64,000 nt of DNA, from contig NKYR01000131.1 of the NCBI GenBank assembly GCA_003184365.1, positions 37,081-101,080 on the forward strand, written 5' to 3'. How positions within the stretch are numbered: the first letter of the stretch is position 1; each line of letters starts with the position of its first letter. Below the pieces are notes generated by a model. The model was given only the letters and a program-made list of their open reading frames with translations, had not been told where the DNA came from and made no database searches. Both the position numbers and the translations under genes were made by a program. Positions 9,508 through 20,974 of this stretch are shown here, one piece after another. The stretch is from Evernia prunastri. Taxonomy: Eukaryota > Ascomycota > Lecanoromycetes > Lecanorales > Parmeliaceae.

Positions 9508-11316
9508 GGCTCATGAATCTCCAGGCCAAGATTGACGCCCAGAGTGTGCAGACACTGATGTCGGGCAATGGGAGATGGTATACTAGAAGGACAAAGAACG
9601 GTCATAGCAAAAGGAACTGTCAAGGCCGAAGTTTGAGATCATGGTAAACATGCCCAGCCTCATGGCTGACAAGTGATTACGCTATCTTATGAGCTGCACC
9701 TGTGATTTAGTATCTCGTAACTTCCAATCATCAACAGAGTTAGCGTTGGAAGGGCGTGGCATGGACAGACGATAACTCTTTTCCCGAATGAGAGATCGCT
9801 TTGCATCATGTTCGCGAAGGGATCGACAATGTAGGTTAGATCGATCTTCACGTGACTAGGGTTTTTGGGAGATGAGCTGCTGTAGAGGAGACGCTTGCAA
9901 TACAGGTGAACGGCAGCACAGGACCGTGCACTCCCTACAGGGAGCTCCGCTGTAGGTGCCAAGCGCATTTTACTGTGAATCATCTGCATGGCTTCCGATC
10001 TAGCCAGCGTACAATAGAATGCGAGCTCCGGCGATGCTCGAATGAGGAAGGAAGTGTCAGATCGGGTGGTAGATCCCTGTGCGTGCAGCACTGGAGACTA
10101 GATTCAGAACAAGAAAATGAAGGATGTCTGTGGTCGGGGAAAGTGATTGGAGGCTTAGCTCACAGCATATCGAAAATGGGAGTCTAGGACCATCGAAGGC
10201 CAGAGCATTCGATGTCAGCAGACGTTAGACATCGGGACCTAATGACTGGAGAGCGTATGAGGTGAAGAAACCATCGTGTAGTAGCAGCTCTGTAGAAGTA
10301 ACATAGACTATCGTTAGCAAAGCTCCTCCACTCATGCGAGCGGTGGTGATATCTGTGCATTCCTAGCTTAGACTCCTAAGTCCTATCGGAGGGCACAATC
10401 GCATCTGTCAAAGGCGGGGAAGCATAGTGAGATACGTGGGTCATGGGGCCAGCCCGACGCTACAGTGACGGCGGACGATGCAATCGTTGTCGCAGGGCGT
10501 AACGAGCTATACACTACTGCCGAGCCAGACATTCTCGCCAACGACACCCCACGGACAGGCCGAGGGCTTTGTCCACCCTGAATGTAGCATGGGACCTCTT
10601 CTTTCGTCCTTGTCCAGCTGGAGATTTCCAATGAGCCGCCTGGCCATGCATGCATGTCATGCATATCAAAGGAAATCTGTTTTGTTTTCCAGCTGGACGT
10701 TTTCGACGAGCCGCCTGACCATGCATGCATGTCATGCATATCAGAGGAAATCGCTTTTGTTTTTCAGCTGGATGTTTTCAATGAGGCGTCTGGCCATGGA
10801 TGCATGTCAAAGGAAATCTTTTTTTTTTTGGTTTTTCAGCTGGACGTTACCAATGAGGCGCCTGCCAAGAATGCAGCTAAGAAGCTATCATGCGCGCATC
10901 CTCATTGAGCTAGAACTACATCTGTTTGCGTTATTCGTCCCAAGACTCTTTCGTCTTCGCAACGTGGGATATCTGAGGTAAAATTGTTTCGAAGAAGGAG
11001 GTACAGAGTAGGTAAGGTACCTACTCAATGAATCTAGCAAAGTATGACGAATTACTATTTTTGTGATTGCTGAGACAGTATGGCATTCGAGGAATGGGGT
11101 GTGCAAGGCGGGGGAAAGCTCCAGTGGGTGAGCCAGCCTTGCGGCCTGCGTGGTACGCGGTCTCCCTTTATTGTTATTCTATGATGATACTCCCTAAGAT
11201 AGTAACGTTGATCCGCGACCCTCATGCTTTATCTGTCGTGCAAGGGAATCCAAAAATAATAGAGATCGACGTAGAAATGCTTGTAGATAGCTGATGTTCT
11301 TGCAAGAGACCTAGGA
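9508..11316. other. Gene-poor interval containing a minisatellite
   Basis: No gene is supported. A 134-codon minus frame at 9687-10091 shows no domain. The 75-bp tandem repeat at 10615-10870 (listed separately) creates artificial open frames in several phases. From about 10900 to 11316 the sequence is AT-richer and featureless. Confidence 0.5.
10615..10870. repeat. 75-bp tandem repeat (minisatellite), about 3.5 copies
   Basis: Units begin at cagctgga near 10615, 10690, 10765 and 10837, giving periods of 75, 75 and 72 bp. Each unit carries a block close to caatgagccgcctggccatg, then repeated ATGCAT palindromes, then aaaggaaatc and a T-rich run. The third unit has lost about 10 bp of the ATGCAT block and gained a long T-run (about 10820-10830). 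Open frames on both strands across the array are a by-product of the repeat. Confidence 0.9.
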
Positions 11317-12846
11317 TTAGTCTTGTCTTTTGCGGTTGTCAAGGTGTTTTGAGATCGACCGATGCAGCTTGTCGTGGAACAGCAACCCCGCAACAGGCAG
11401 GAAGGTCAGCGCCATTAAAGCAAGCGTGATGCAAGGATACAGTCAGAACGACTTGGATAGAACGAGGCGAGATCCAATACCATCCGTCTCGCCGCTTATT
11501 GTTTGGACTAGATTCGAATTGAATATTTCCTTGAGATGAACCACCAGTCAGCTTTTTTGGGACACTCATTTCATGAATATAGGGTAAAAGCTCACGGCGA
11601 CCAGACTAGCTGGTAGGTAGATGAGTGCAGTATAGGTAAGTATTTTTACCGTGTGCGAGTCCTTTTGCGATTTGCCAATTAGCGCGGAGATGAGCTCATT
11701 CTCAGCTTTGGAGGCGAGAGCGATCTCACGCATAGAGTCGCTGCTTTTACGCAGGGCATCGTTGCTCTTGACTAGCATGTCCTCGTTCCGGTAGTTCGGA
11801 ATCTGCGACAGCTGCGCCGAACCATACGTCAGATGACTGCATCCGCAGACGATTTGGGTAGCAACTGTACCAAAACGGCCGTCCCCTTCGCATGCTCCTG
11901 AATCGCCTGGACGCCCCGTCTGTGGTCTCGAACCCGAGAAATAAACGCTTCGACGCCCGTAGGATCGTATCCTGAATGCTGCACATCCCGCGTACACACG
12001 TCCTGCCAGTGTGTCCTGCAGCCCTGGGCGACTTCCAAGCAGCAGTCCAGTATCTCCTTGCATTTGACCAGTTTTCGGCGAAGCCGCTGGAGCTTCTGAC
12101 TGTCTGCGAACGCGACCAGGTAGTCGGATTCGCCGTAGACTTCAACGTCGACAAAGAACGCCTTTTCCCCCTAGACCCGAGTCAGAAAACCTCAGGAACG
12201 AGTGAATGCGGATGCGGTGGCAAAGAACCAAAGTCGCCAACTCGGCATCAAGGTAGCAAATATAATCACGCCATTCCTGCTCCGCCATCAGGAAAACCCG
12301 TCGATGGACATCGTATGCGGGTATTCTTTCCTGTTCTCCCAACAATGATAGTTGGCTACGTAGCTCATCAGTGAAGTCGTCCGCTCCTTGCACGAAGATC
12401 CATCGGGATCTTTTCTTCACATGATCGAAGCGTTGGTAGATTGCCACCTGGCGGATGGAGAACGGACAGCCGCTCTTCCGCCCGTGCCGGGGCGGGATAG
12501 CGGAGTAGGTAGCATAATTCTACGATGGCCCAGATAAGTTTCATAAGGAATGACACACACTGGATGGGCATAAATGTTACGAACCATGAGCGATCTGATC
12601 TGCTGGGCCTTCGTTGTCGGAAAGATGAACCCTTCTGTCGCAGGCAGCAAAGTGCTCATCACGGTCCGAGGTCTTGAAAGCAAACGAGGAAACATGATCA
12701 CCGAGTGGCGGAAAAACATTACAACTGTCCTGAATACTCGCGAAAGTATCTTCGGTAACCAGGAGGCGGCCCCACGAATACTCTTGCCGTAGAAATCTGT
12801 GTTGTGAGAAGTGTCTGGATGATGCTGTCCCAATGTCTTGCAACAT
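11317..12846 (-). pseudogene. CorA-like Mg2+ transporter-type protein, 5'-truncated and with an internal stop
   Basis: Fungal CorA-like proteins of this type have a large cytosolic N-terminal part and two C-terminal membrane helices. Exons 12846-12631, 12519-12229, 12170-11871, 11802-11596 and 11529-11317 join in phase. They read EYSWGRLLVTEDTF, FSIRQVAIYQRFDH, EKAFFVDVEVYGESDYLV, RDHRRGVQAIQEHAKG, VKILTYTALIYLPASLVA (first helix) and then the second helix. In that helix a TGA at 11443-11445 stands in SKSF*LYPCITLALMALTF, where the family has Trp. The frame then stays open to TAA at 11317. About 80-100 residues expected before EYSWGRL are missing, and the 5' end runs directly into kinase-TPR sequence. 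It is a pseudogene if the TGA is real; otherwise it encodes a truncated protein. Confidence 0.75.
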
Positions 12847-15464
12847 GTCTCCAAGACTTCCATCTCGAGCTTTTCGGCATCAGTGGATCTGCCCTGCGCA
12901 TAGTACGTTGCTGCTAGATTGGAAATGTCGCTCAGGGCTGCGTCCCAGTATCGCCTCTCTCCTGTCCACGATGGATCTCTCGAGCTTCTCTGCATCTTGA
13001 TATCTTCCTTGCTCGTGATATACTGATGCCAAATTCCCACTCCAGATCATTGGCCCAAGACCGTCTAGACCCAGATCTTTCCGATCAGCTTCGATGCATT
13101 GAAGATACAGTTTCTCCGCCTCTTGCCATAATCCCTGGTCAGACAATATCCCAGCTAGGTTTGAACACCGCGTCAAAGTTCGTGGATGGTTGGACCCATA
13201 TGTCGCTATGCTTGTGTTTAGAACTTGTGCAGCCACCGCCTTAGCTTCCTGCCACGGTCCCTGTGCTTGAAACCGGGTTGCAAGATTCGCAAGAGAATCC
13301 TGGGTCCTTGTATGCTTTACACCAAAGTTCTTAGACAGGATATCAAACTGCCGCCGCCGTAACTCTTCTGCCTCATTCCATTTTCCTTGGGTTTGGAGAG
13401 CCATGGCAAGCTTTCCCATGTTTTCCAGTGTCACGACATGGTCTGTGCCAAGCAATTTTGATTGAATTTTTACCAGTTCTGCGAACCACTCTTCAGCTAG
13501 GTGCAATTTGCCCTGTTCCATATAGACGGCTGCCAGAGATCCAAGCATTTCTAGTCTCTCCAGATGCTCCGCTGGCAAGTGTTTTGATTGGTTGACAAGT
13601 ATATCGGATAGCAGTTCTTCAGCCTCTCTATACCTGGCTTGCTGGTAGTAGATATCCGCGAGGTAAATCATCATGCTACGAAGGTGGGCTGTTTCCAAGT
13701 CTAGTCCACACACTGATTGCATAGCCTGCATGAGAAAATCCTCGGCTTCACTCCACCGTCCCATATCGCTTGCTATACGCGCCATCTGTTGTTTCACGAG
13801 TGATGTAAGATAGTTCGACGTACCTATTGCATAACATAGATCAGCCACTTCTCTACGACACACAATTTCTGCTTCGGCCAACGCTCTTTGCTGCCGATAT
13901 TGGTCAATAAAGCTGCTGCTTCGAACCACCCTTTCTGTTATTAGGTCTTGAAGCTTCTCGGAATTGTAGTTCACACTACCCGCGCAGCATTTTGCACGAT
14001 TGATCTCCTTGTCAAGCATCTCTTGAGACTGCATGCTTGCTCTAAGGTATGAAGACGCTTTCTCTCGATCCATGGGTGTACCAAAGCCTAATGTATAGCA
14101 GAGAGCGAGTTGAAACGCATCATTTTGATGATCGTATGGATTGGAGCGTGTATCATATGCTCGCGTTTCAAAATTTTCTCGAATCTTAGTCCTAACTCGG
14201 AAGTCGGTACCGTACAGTTCCGTTACAGATGTCGCCAACTACATCCAAGATTACTCTGATGAACAGCTGATGGTACTGTGATAGACATACCTCAAATTTT
14301 TCAGATACTTCAGGTGTCTCGATTTTGTCTTCTTGGGGTAGCGCGACAGGCTCACTGAGTGCCATAAGCGTGGAATAAATGACTACATGTGTAGATAACC
14401 TTGTAGATTCTAGAAGTTTCGACAGGAATGAGAACGTTCGACGCTTTGCTGGATCGTGCTCTAGGCTTGAGTGAAGCGCTCGCCTCAAAGTTTCCGATTG
14501 GGTTGTTTTTCTCTCAACAACTCGTCGACAATCGCAGGCGTTCTCGCACAAATATGATCAGGAATAGATTCCTGCTCATCAAAAGCGAAGAGCCATAAGC
14601 AGAGCAGACCAAAAGAGTATACATCCATCTTTTCCGCGTCCAGATATTGGAAACCTCGATGATGCCATTCAGGAGCGGTCCATCCGTAAGATCTCGGCAT
14701 GGTGATAGGACGATCCGTGCGCAGGGTCGAGTATCCAAAGTCAATGACTTGGGCGACATATGTTTTCGAGCTGTCTGTTTTCGAAATAAGGATGTTTTCG
14801 GGTTTGATGTCTCCATGGATGATGTCTGTAGCCTCCAAGTCAAATTTGCAACGAGAAATAGACTTTTGAAGACTGACTGCTTTCATGCATGTCCCGAATA
14901 GCCGGCGATATATCAACGCAGATCTTCAACCTTTGAGCAAATGTTATGCTTTTCCCTTGATCTGATCTGATAAATTCTTTCAAGTTCCCCATTGGTGCTT
15001 TCTCAAAGACGAGGACTGGCCAAATCCCGCCTTCAGGCAGCACATCCCAACATATGCCGTAGAGTCCAACGATGTTTGGGTCTCTTGATTGAAGAATGTC
15101 CTAAGACAGAAATCTCCGATATAAGTGCCCTGAAAGTGATTTCCTCGCCCAACTTGCTTGTTGGGGGCTCATAACGCTTGAAAGCAAAGAATTGTCGACG
15201 CCGTATCAGTGAGTGTCGTATTGTGGCGGTCCCGCCTTGTCCCGCTGTGTCTAAGCCTGGACTCCAAGTGAGCGATAGGAGATCAATGTGATTTTTTTGA
15301 GCAATTGCCAGAAAAGTGATAAGATCATAACGCAATCCTGCCGTAACAGAGGCAGTGGTTGATGTCGCGGACTGACAAGCGTGCCCGGATCTTGAAAAAC
15401 GCAACGGGACGTGTTGGTCATCGAAGGTAGTCGGAACTAAAGCTTCAGTGTGTTTCGACATCAT
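12800..15464 (-). pseudogene. Protein kinase-tetratricopeptide fusion gene with frame breaks
   Basis: The start MMSKHTEALVPTTFDDQHV at 15464 leads into a kinase domain: a lysine strand FFAFKRY, helix C region FRALISEISVL, hinge VLVFEKAPMGNL, catalytic loop HGDIKPENIL, DFG in VIDFGYST, and APE in WTAPEW. Introns at 14826-14877 (joining RDMHES to NIIHGD) and 14239-14290 (joining SEKFE to LATSVTEL) splice in phase. About ten TPR-like repeats follow from 14238 (for example EAEELLSDILVNQSKHLP and EAEKLYLQCIEAD). Single-base frame breaks occur near 15100, at a 5-bp homopolymer (T on plus) at 14506-14510, and near 12935, after which TPR sequence continues in another frame (NLAATYYAQGRSTDAEKLEM) up to the CorA-like remnant. 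Similar fungal proteins act in signalling and their targets are unknown. Decay is likely, although indel errors could also explain the breaks. Confidence 0.65.
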
Positions 15465-15991
15465 GAACGAGGAAGGCAAAGTTGAGGGATAGTTTTGCGA
15501 GGAATTTATAGTATCAGTAGGGGAACTCCCCCCACCAAACCCCCCCCCCCCCCGGGCGACCCCTTCCACCCCACTCAGAATACACAAGGCTACGAGCATG
15601 CCAAAAGTGGGGGACAAGACGGGGATGATTTCATTTAGCCGATTGGAAGAAGGATTTGATACAAAACACGGTATTCTTTGGTACCTACTTAAAGACGATA
15701 ATGTAGGGTAGATTTTCAACCATGCTCGATAATTCTGAATCCCTAAGGGTATGATTCGGTACTATATCTACCTGCTGAGGTATTTTAGATAGTTAATGTG
15801 TAATAGATTAAGATGAATCTGTACATGTATCACCTTGTGCGGTGGTAAGTCACACCCTACCCCGGGGGGTGCGCTATAGATGACAAAGGTTAATAACCTC
15901 GGCTCAGCCCTATGAACGAGACCAAGGGACCTCAAACGTGAGAAGCCACCTTCAGCTTCTAACCACAACACCACTCCATGATTATGGCAAG
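15465..15991. other. Divergent upstream region with C homopolymer
   Basis: This lies between the kinase-TPR relic (minus) and YOS9 (plus). A C-run of 13 sits at about 15541-15553 beside G-rich and C-rich triplets, a likely site of sequencing length error. No gene is seen. Confidence 0.5.
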
Positions 15992-17566
15992 ATGAAACCC
16001 CGATTGATCTGGCTGGCAGCTGCCAGTCTAACACTCGCTAGCCCTCATGTTTTCAGTGTCACTGACGATTTGCTTGCATACCCACAGGTCAGGCGCTGCA
16101 AAAGTAACAAGAAGTTCTGTTCATGTTTGCTGACTAGCTATATCCAGTACGAAGTCATCTTCTCCGACACCTTCATCTCAGACAAAGAAGCGGAGTCGCG
16201 AATAGCAGAAGCGGCCTCTCGATCCTCCTCCACAGCCCAAATCACCTCCGCCAACTCGGAAGATGCCACCACCCAACCCGCCGCCGAGCTCTCCCAAAGA
16301 ATGTCCGATCCGAACCCCCCAGAGCCAGACTCGGCTCGGCCCTCTGATACATACGAACGTATGATACTTCACGATAAACCCTACCTCTGCTCCATACCGT
16401 CGGTTCCCCCTCCCTCTACGAATGCCACCACCCACGCCCGTGCCGCCTCCGAAGAGACCGCTGAGCTTGCGCGCGCCACGGATCGTGGTTACGACCTCCT
16501 ACGCTCTATGTCTGGTAGCTGTCTCTACTTCATCAGCGGATGGTGGAGCTACTCGTTTTGCTATAACACGCATGTGAAACAATTCCACCAATTACCGCCG
16601 GGGAAAGGGACACCGATATTCCCCCCAGTGGAAGATCCTGGCACTCCGAGTTATGTGCTAGGCAGGTTCGGAGAGGTCAAGAACAGGTTTGAGGATAACG
16701 ATGGGGTTGATGGCGGAAGGAATGCTGGTCTACCTCCGCAAGAAGGGGAGGAGGGAATGACGACCGAGATTCAAGCAAAGGGGACGAGCTCCTCGAGATA
16801 CCTAAGTCAGAAGTTATCAGGAGGCACTACCTGCGACCTAACAGGATCCCCTCGGCGTGTGGAAATACAATTCCACTGCCATCCACAGAGCGCGGACCGC
16901 ATTGGCTGGATCAAAGAGGTGTCTACGTGTAGTTACCTGATGGTTGTGTACACGCCGAGGCTGTGCAACGATGTGGCGTTCCTGCCGCCGAGGGAGGAGA
17001 AAGCGGAGGGCATCGTCTGTCGTGAAGTGGTCAAGGAGGAAGACGTCTCGGAGTGGGAACATAGGAAGAGAGGAGAAGCGGAGCGGAAATTGGTCGGCGA
17101 GACCGCCGCAACGGTTGAAGGCGGCGGCAGACCCATCGTCGGCGGCATCGAAGTGGGCGGCATGAAGCTCGTCGGCCGCGAGGGCAAACGACTCGAACCG
17201 CCCCAGAACATCCAACCGGGGAGCCACGGCCACGGCATGCACGGCAACAGCCAAGACAAAATGAACGTCATGGAACTCATCAGCCAAGAACCGCAGGAGA
17301 AAGGCGGCAGGATCAAGAAACTGAGCGACAAAGATCTGAAGAAGTTGGGGCTGGACCCGAGCGTGGTGGATGCGGCGAGGAGGGAGCTGGAGGACGTGGC
17401 GCAGGGGAAGGGCTGGCGCTTGGAGGTCTTCGAGGTGGATGGCGAGAGGGAGTTGAGGGGCGTGGTGGATAGTGACGACGATGAGGATGGGGACGATATG
17501 GAGGGCTACGAGGACGGAGAGGACGGCGAATATGGCAGTCAGGAGGAATACAAAGATGAACTGTAG
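15992..17566 (+). CDS. YOS9: Yos9/OS-9-type ER quality-control lectin
   Basis: Yos9 binds trimmed N-glycans on misfolded proteins in the ER lumen and hands them to the Hrd1 ubiquitin ligase complex. Two exons, 15992-16087 and 16148-17566, give 504 residues. The 60-nt intron has no stop in frame, but removing it restores AYPQ-YEVIFSDTFIS, the family signature. Order: signal peptide (MKPRLIWLAAASLTLASPH), Ser/Thr-rich linker, and the MRH lectin domain from about residue 175 (GSCLYFISGWWSYSFCYN), with its Gln (VKQFHQ), Arg (SPRRVEIQFHC), and Glu and Tyr (KEVSTCSYLMVVYTP) sugar-contact positions all present. A charged region follows, then a strongly acidic tail, and the protein ends in the ER-retrieval signal KDEL. 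I chose 15992 over the in-frame ATG at 15938 because it begins the signal peptide. Confidence 0.93.
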   Translation: MKPRLIWLAAASLTLASPHVFSVTDDLLAYPQVRRCKSNKKFCSCLLTSYIQYEVIFSDTFISDKEAESRIAEAASRSSSTAQITSANSEDATTQPAAELSQRMSDPNPPEPDSARPSDTYERMILHDKPYLCSIPSVPPPSTNATTHARAASEETAELARATDRGYDLLRSMSGSCLYFISGWWSYSFCYNTHVKQFHQLPPGKGTPIFPPVEDPGTPSYVLGRFGEVKNRFEDNDGVDGGRNAGLPPQEGEEGMTTEIQAKGTSSSRYLSQKLSGGTTCDLTGSPRRVEIQFHCHPQSADRIGWIKEVSTCSYLMVVYTPRLCNDVAFLPPREEKAEGIVCREVVKEEDVSEWEHRKRGEAERKLVGETAATVEGGGRPIVGGIEVGGMKLVGREGKRLEPPQNIQPGSHGHGMHGNSQDKMNVMELISQEPQEKGGRIKKLSDKDLKKLGLDPSVVDAARRELEDVAQGKGWRLEVFEVDGERELRGVVDSDDDEDGDDMEGYEDGEDGEYGSQEEYKDEL

Positions 17567-18764
17567 TCTGTATGTAACATACCAGGGCGCTCGAGGTTTC
17601 AATGGTGCTTTTGAGGGTTTAGGTTTGAGGGTTTGGGTCCGTTGTATTGTATTTATGTATTACTGGGAATCGACCATACCAGTATCTGAATGCCCGCTTC
17701 CGGCATCTTTCAAGGTCTGATTTGAAAAATGTAGGGATACTACGAGGCGCGGGTCCCCCATGTTTCCAATCCCAGCCCAGGTTCGCTCTCTCTAACAGGA
17801 AGGCCGTATGGCTGAAAAGCGATCCGCGATCCACCATGCCACATAAACCAACAAGCTACGGAGCGTTGAGCCGAGTCTGTCTTCATACACACGCAGTACG
17901 AATACCGAACGCAGAAAGAAACCCACCTCGTTTCTCCAACCTCTCCCCTCTTAAGTCAGTCGGAATATGTATGCAGAACCCACCCGAACGTCGCAAAGCC
18001 CACTCCACTCCACTCCACTCCACTCCGCTAGAAACCCCGACCCGCGCTATCGACGGAAGTGTTCCTGTCCATACCTCTCTTCTCTGGTCATGTCCCGAGA
18101 TCTCGCTTCTATGATCCTCCGCCGGAGACATTCTTGTCGGTGATATGTATCGCCCAGCTCGTAAGAAGCAAGAGCAACAGAAGATCGAAATGTTCAGCAA
18201 TGAAGATAAGTATTTGAGCTAGAATCTTTCGACGGAAAGCCTGCAACTGTGAACGTTGCAAGGCGGATGCTGCAGAAAATTCCATATGAATAAATGTAAA
18301 GGGCGAGCCCAGTGATACGAGCAGAGCTTGTTTACCCGAAGAATCATTCTGTGAGTTCGTGATTGGCCAGAAAGAAAGCAAAACTTATCACTTATGTCCC
18401 AACGAAACAGTAACACTTGTTTTTGAAAGGAGAACAATTTGGAAGGCTAGTAGCCTCGCTTGCGGGGAGGTCTCAACCTCCACCGTAAGTTAAATTGTCA
18501 TGATGGAGCGGCAAACCAATCCGTTCGCTCTTGTGCTATACCAGGCAGAGTTTAACACACAAATGTTGTCCTCTGAGTACGATATAAAGACGGCAATCAT
18601 TCTATGCTAAGATGTGACTAGAATCTATACATTTCCCCGTAAGACCTTTTCAATGAACGCTCTATCAATGATGTTGCCTAACGAGCGCATTCACTCTTCA
18701 TGCCGCACAACAATCGCAACAAGATCCACTGCTCATATCCTTTCCTCCCACCATTCTTGAAGAT
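17567..18764. other. Intergenic region with CCACT microsatellite
   Basis: No gene is called. A (CCACT)n microsatellite of five units lies at 18001-18026. Short frames on both strands (17647-18114 plus, 18109-18381 minus) show no domain and partly cover the microsatellite. Confidence 0.5.
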
Positions 18765-19444
18765 CTAGCACTGCTGTCCTTGATGACCGTAGAAATCGAC
18801 TTCTACCTCCTCGAAGCCGTTCTCAGTCGAGAATGTTGCAAACATAAGCGGAGACCCATGGTCATAGCTGACGCTTGTCCCGACAAGAGCGTTGGCAGCG
18901 GCCTGGATGGCCCTCGATTGATCCGCCGAGAGTTTTGTCGCCGTGCGCCAGCTGACAAACCCTGTCATGAGGCCGCCGCCATAGCCTTGTCCGCATACAC
19001 TCCCGGCAACACTTATACATGCGTCTGCTTGGGTGTAATGAAGGTTGATGATACAATCAGCGACAGTGGCGTCAAAATCGTAAAACATCGAGGTGCCAGG
19101 AGTGTAGCAGGCGTTGAAAAGGAGGCCGTCCGTCGTTTTTCCGGCGATCAGTCTGCAGGTAGAAAGTTCGTTGTCGCAGCACGTTGGCGGAGTCCCACCC
19201 AAAACCTTTTCAAGCTCCGAACCCGCAATGTTCTTGACAGTGCCCTCGAGGATGTCCTCAAGCAGCTGACCGATCCATGCCCCGCCCCTCTTACCCATAG
19301 ATATCTCAGTTGTAGGGTGGGCGCTTAGTGGACCTGGCAGGGAAGATCCAGCCAACCCAAGCAGCAGAAGCCTATTACGCGGAGTGTGTCTTAGCCAACT
19401 GAGGGGTGCTATAGAAGTAAAGAAACATACCCAAGCGGTAGCAT
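18765..19444 (-). CDS. Small secreted cysteine-containing protein
   Basis: Two exons: 19444-19431 (14 nt, coding MLPLG) and 19371-18765, joined in phase over a 59-nt intron (gtatgt...aatag), giving 206 residues. The spliced N-terminus MLPLGLLLLGLAGSSLPGPL is a clear signal peptide that the downstream frame alone would lack. The mature part has a CC pair (TPPTCCDNELSTC) and further Cys residues, ending in QGQQC, suggesting disulfides. Gly-rich GQGYGGGLMTGFVSW lies in the middle. No family is recognised. A secreted role, possibly in host or environment interaction, is inference only. Confidence 0.75.
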
Positions 19445-20974
19445 GATGATATTCGAACGTGCAACAAATCTCTTGGCGTCTAACCGCACAGTCAGAGGAG
19501 AAGGCAGGTCTTGGTTGAGAAGAAGCTAGAGGAAGGATGTTGACGTTGGCGGGTCTCGCGAGAATATCTTTAGTGAAATATAAAAGTCTTTGGGAGAAGA
19601 GAACATGCTGATGAGGTTGAGATGGGGGTTTTTATATCCGTGAGAGCCCAGCATCAGTAGGTCTGTTAAGCTGCGCCATGTATTCTTGTATCAGCTTCTT
19701 TACCATATATTCAGCTGATGTAGCACTCCTGCATACATCAATCATGCGCCGTATTACGCCGAGTATATGCTGCGTAGAATCTGAACATTCCCGGAGCATT
19801 TCAACCATGGGAAGCAGCAGTCCAGGGCGCAGCTCACAGCCGTGAACAGAAATGTTTCAGGGGCGTTCAATTTGACTCAGATCAACACAGGATCTTATAC
19901 TAGTACCTGAACCTCATCTAACATAAGCGCAGCGACGGACGGCGCGTGATCTTTGGGAATCCTAGTAAACAGTGTCTTAAATTATGAATTGGAGAAGAAT
20001 TGTGCGTCGAATCACGCAAAACAAGAATGGAAAGTCGGTTCAAACCCTCCCCCCCAACTCCCACACCCCCCATCGGAACTGTATCTTTGCTACCAGATAA
20101 TCAGATAATCCACACATCCTTATCTATTAATAAAGCGGACCAATCCTTTTCCCACGCCATGGCTATAGGAGAATAGCAACTTTAGCCTGCGTTCGATGAG
20201 TTCTCCCCTCGCGTGTTGGAGTAAAGTACGATGTACTCGATGCACAGACTGCCGGATTGCATATTCGCTCTCAGCCGCACTCCTTCCAAAGCACGCGCCG
20301 CGGAGAAGAGGAGTCCGGCGTCTATCTGCGACGAGCTGAAGTTCCACAGCGAGGCTGGAAGTGCATCTAATCCGTTTCGCAGGTTGCAGAGAAGGAAACT
20401 CCACTTCTTTCAATTTGCTATCTTACCGCGTCGTAGGGCAGTAATTCAAACCCACTCATACACTACCCGCGAACAACCCGGATAGCGCACCGGGTATAAC
20501 CGTATCGAAGAAAAGGGTTTGATAAGTTTAAAATCTCAAGAATTATATGAAACTTCAAGCCGTGCTAATAAATTAGATAATAATATGCTTTATTATGTAC
20601 TATGGATATACAAAGAGTGCGATTATCCTATCAACTCGTTCTAAAAAGCTTCGATTTCAAAGTTTGTTACGCTTGACATCTTACTCTGTTCTTTCTGATT
20701 TTCTAATATTGCGCACTGTGGATACCAATGTCCTGAGAAAAGTTTAATGAACTTGGTCAATGTAGATGCTGATGGAGGGGCTCTCACCACGATCAGGCAA
20801 CTCTGTGCACAAACGCTTAACGACCTCTCTACTCATTATCATTTTCTTTTATTCCCTGAATCACAACCCCTAAGTATCCGCCTCTCTTTCTTTGAAGATG
20901 AACGTATTGACTCCAAGGTCAACTGTAGCCTCCTTCCAGTTGTATCCATATATAGTAATCTTACGCAAACCCCT
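19445..20974. other. Intergenic, partly AT-rich
   Basis: No gene is supported. About 20500-20760 is strongly AT-rich with runs such as aataatatgctttatta. A C-rich tract lies near 20040-20075. Short frames at 20120-20485 on both strands show no domain. Confidence 0.5.

Noticed and set aside
10383..10981. Repetitive frames with HACMSC-like and AWSGG-like peptides
   Set aside because: They are translations of the 75-bp minisatellite, open in several frames because the period is divisible by three.
12520..12630. Apparent frameshift between the first two CorA-like exons
   Set aside because: A GT-AG intron of 111 nt joins CDRR to NYATYS in phase, leading into FSIRQVAIYQRF; no lesion is needed.
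14826..14877. A further apparent frameshift in the kinase domain after RDMHES
   Set aside because: A 52-nt GT-AG intron restores RDMHES-NIIHGDIKPEN exactly, so this is a normal intron.
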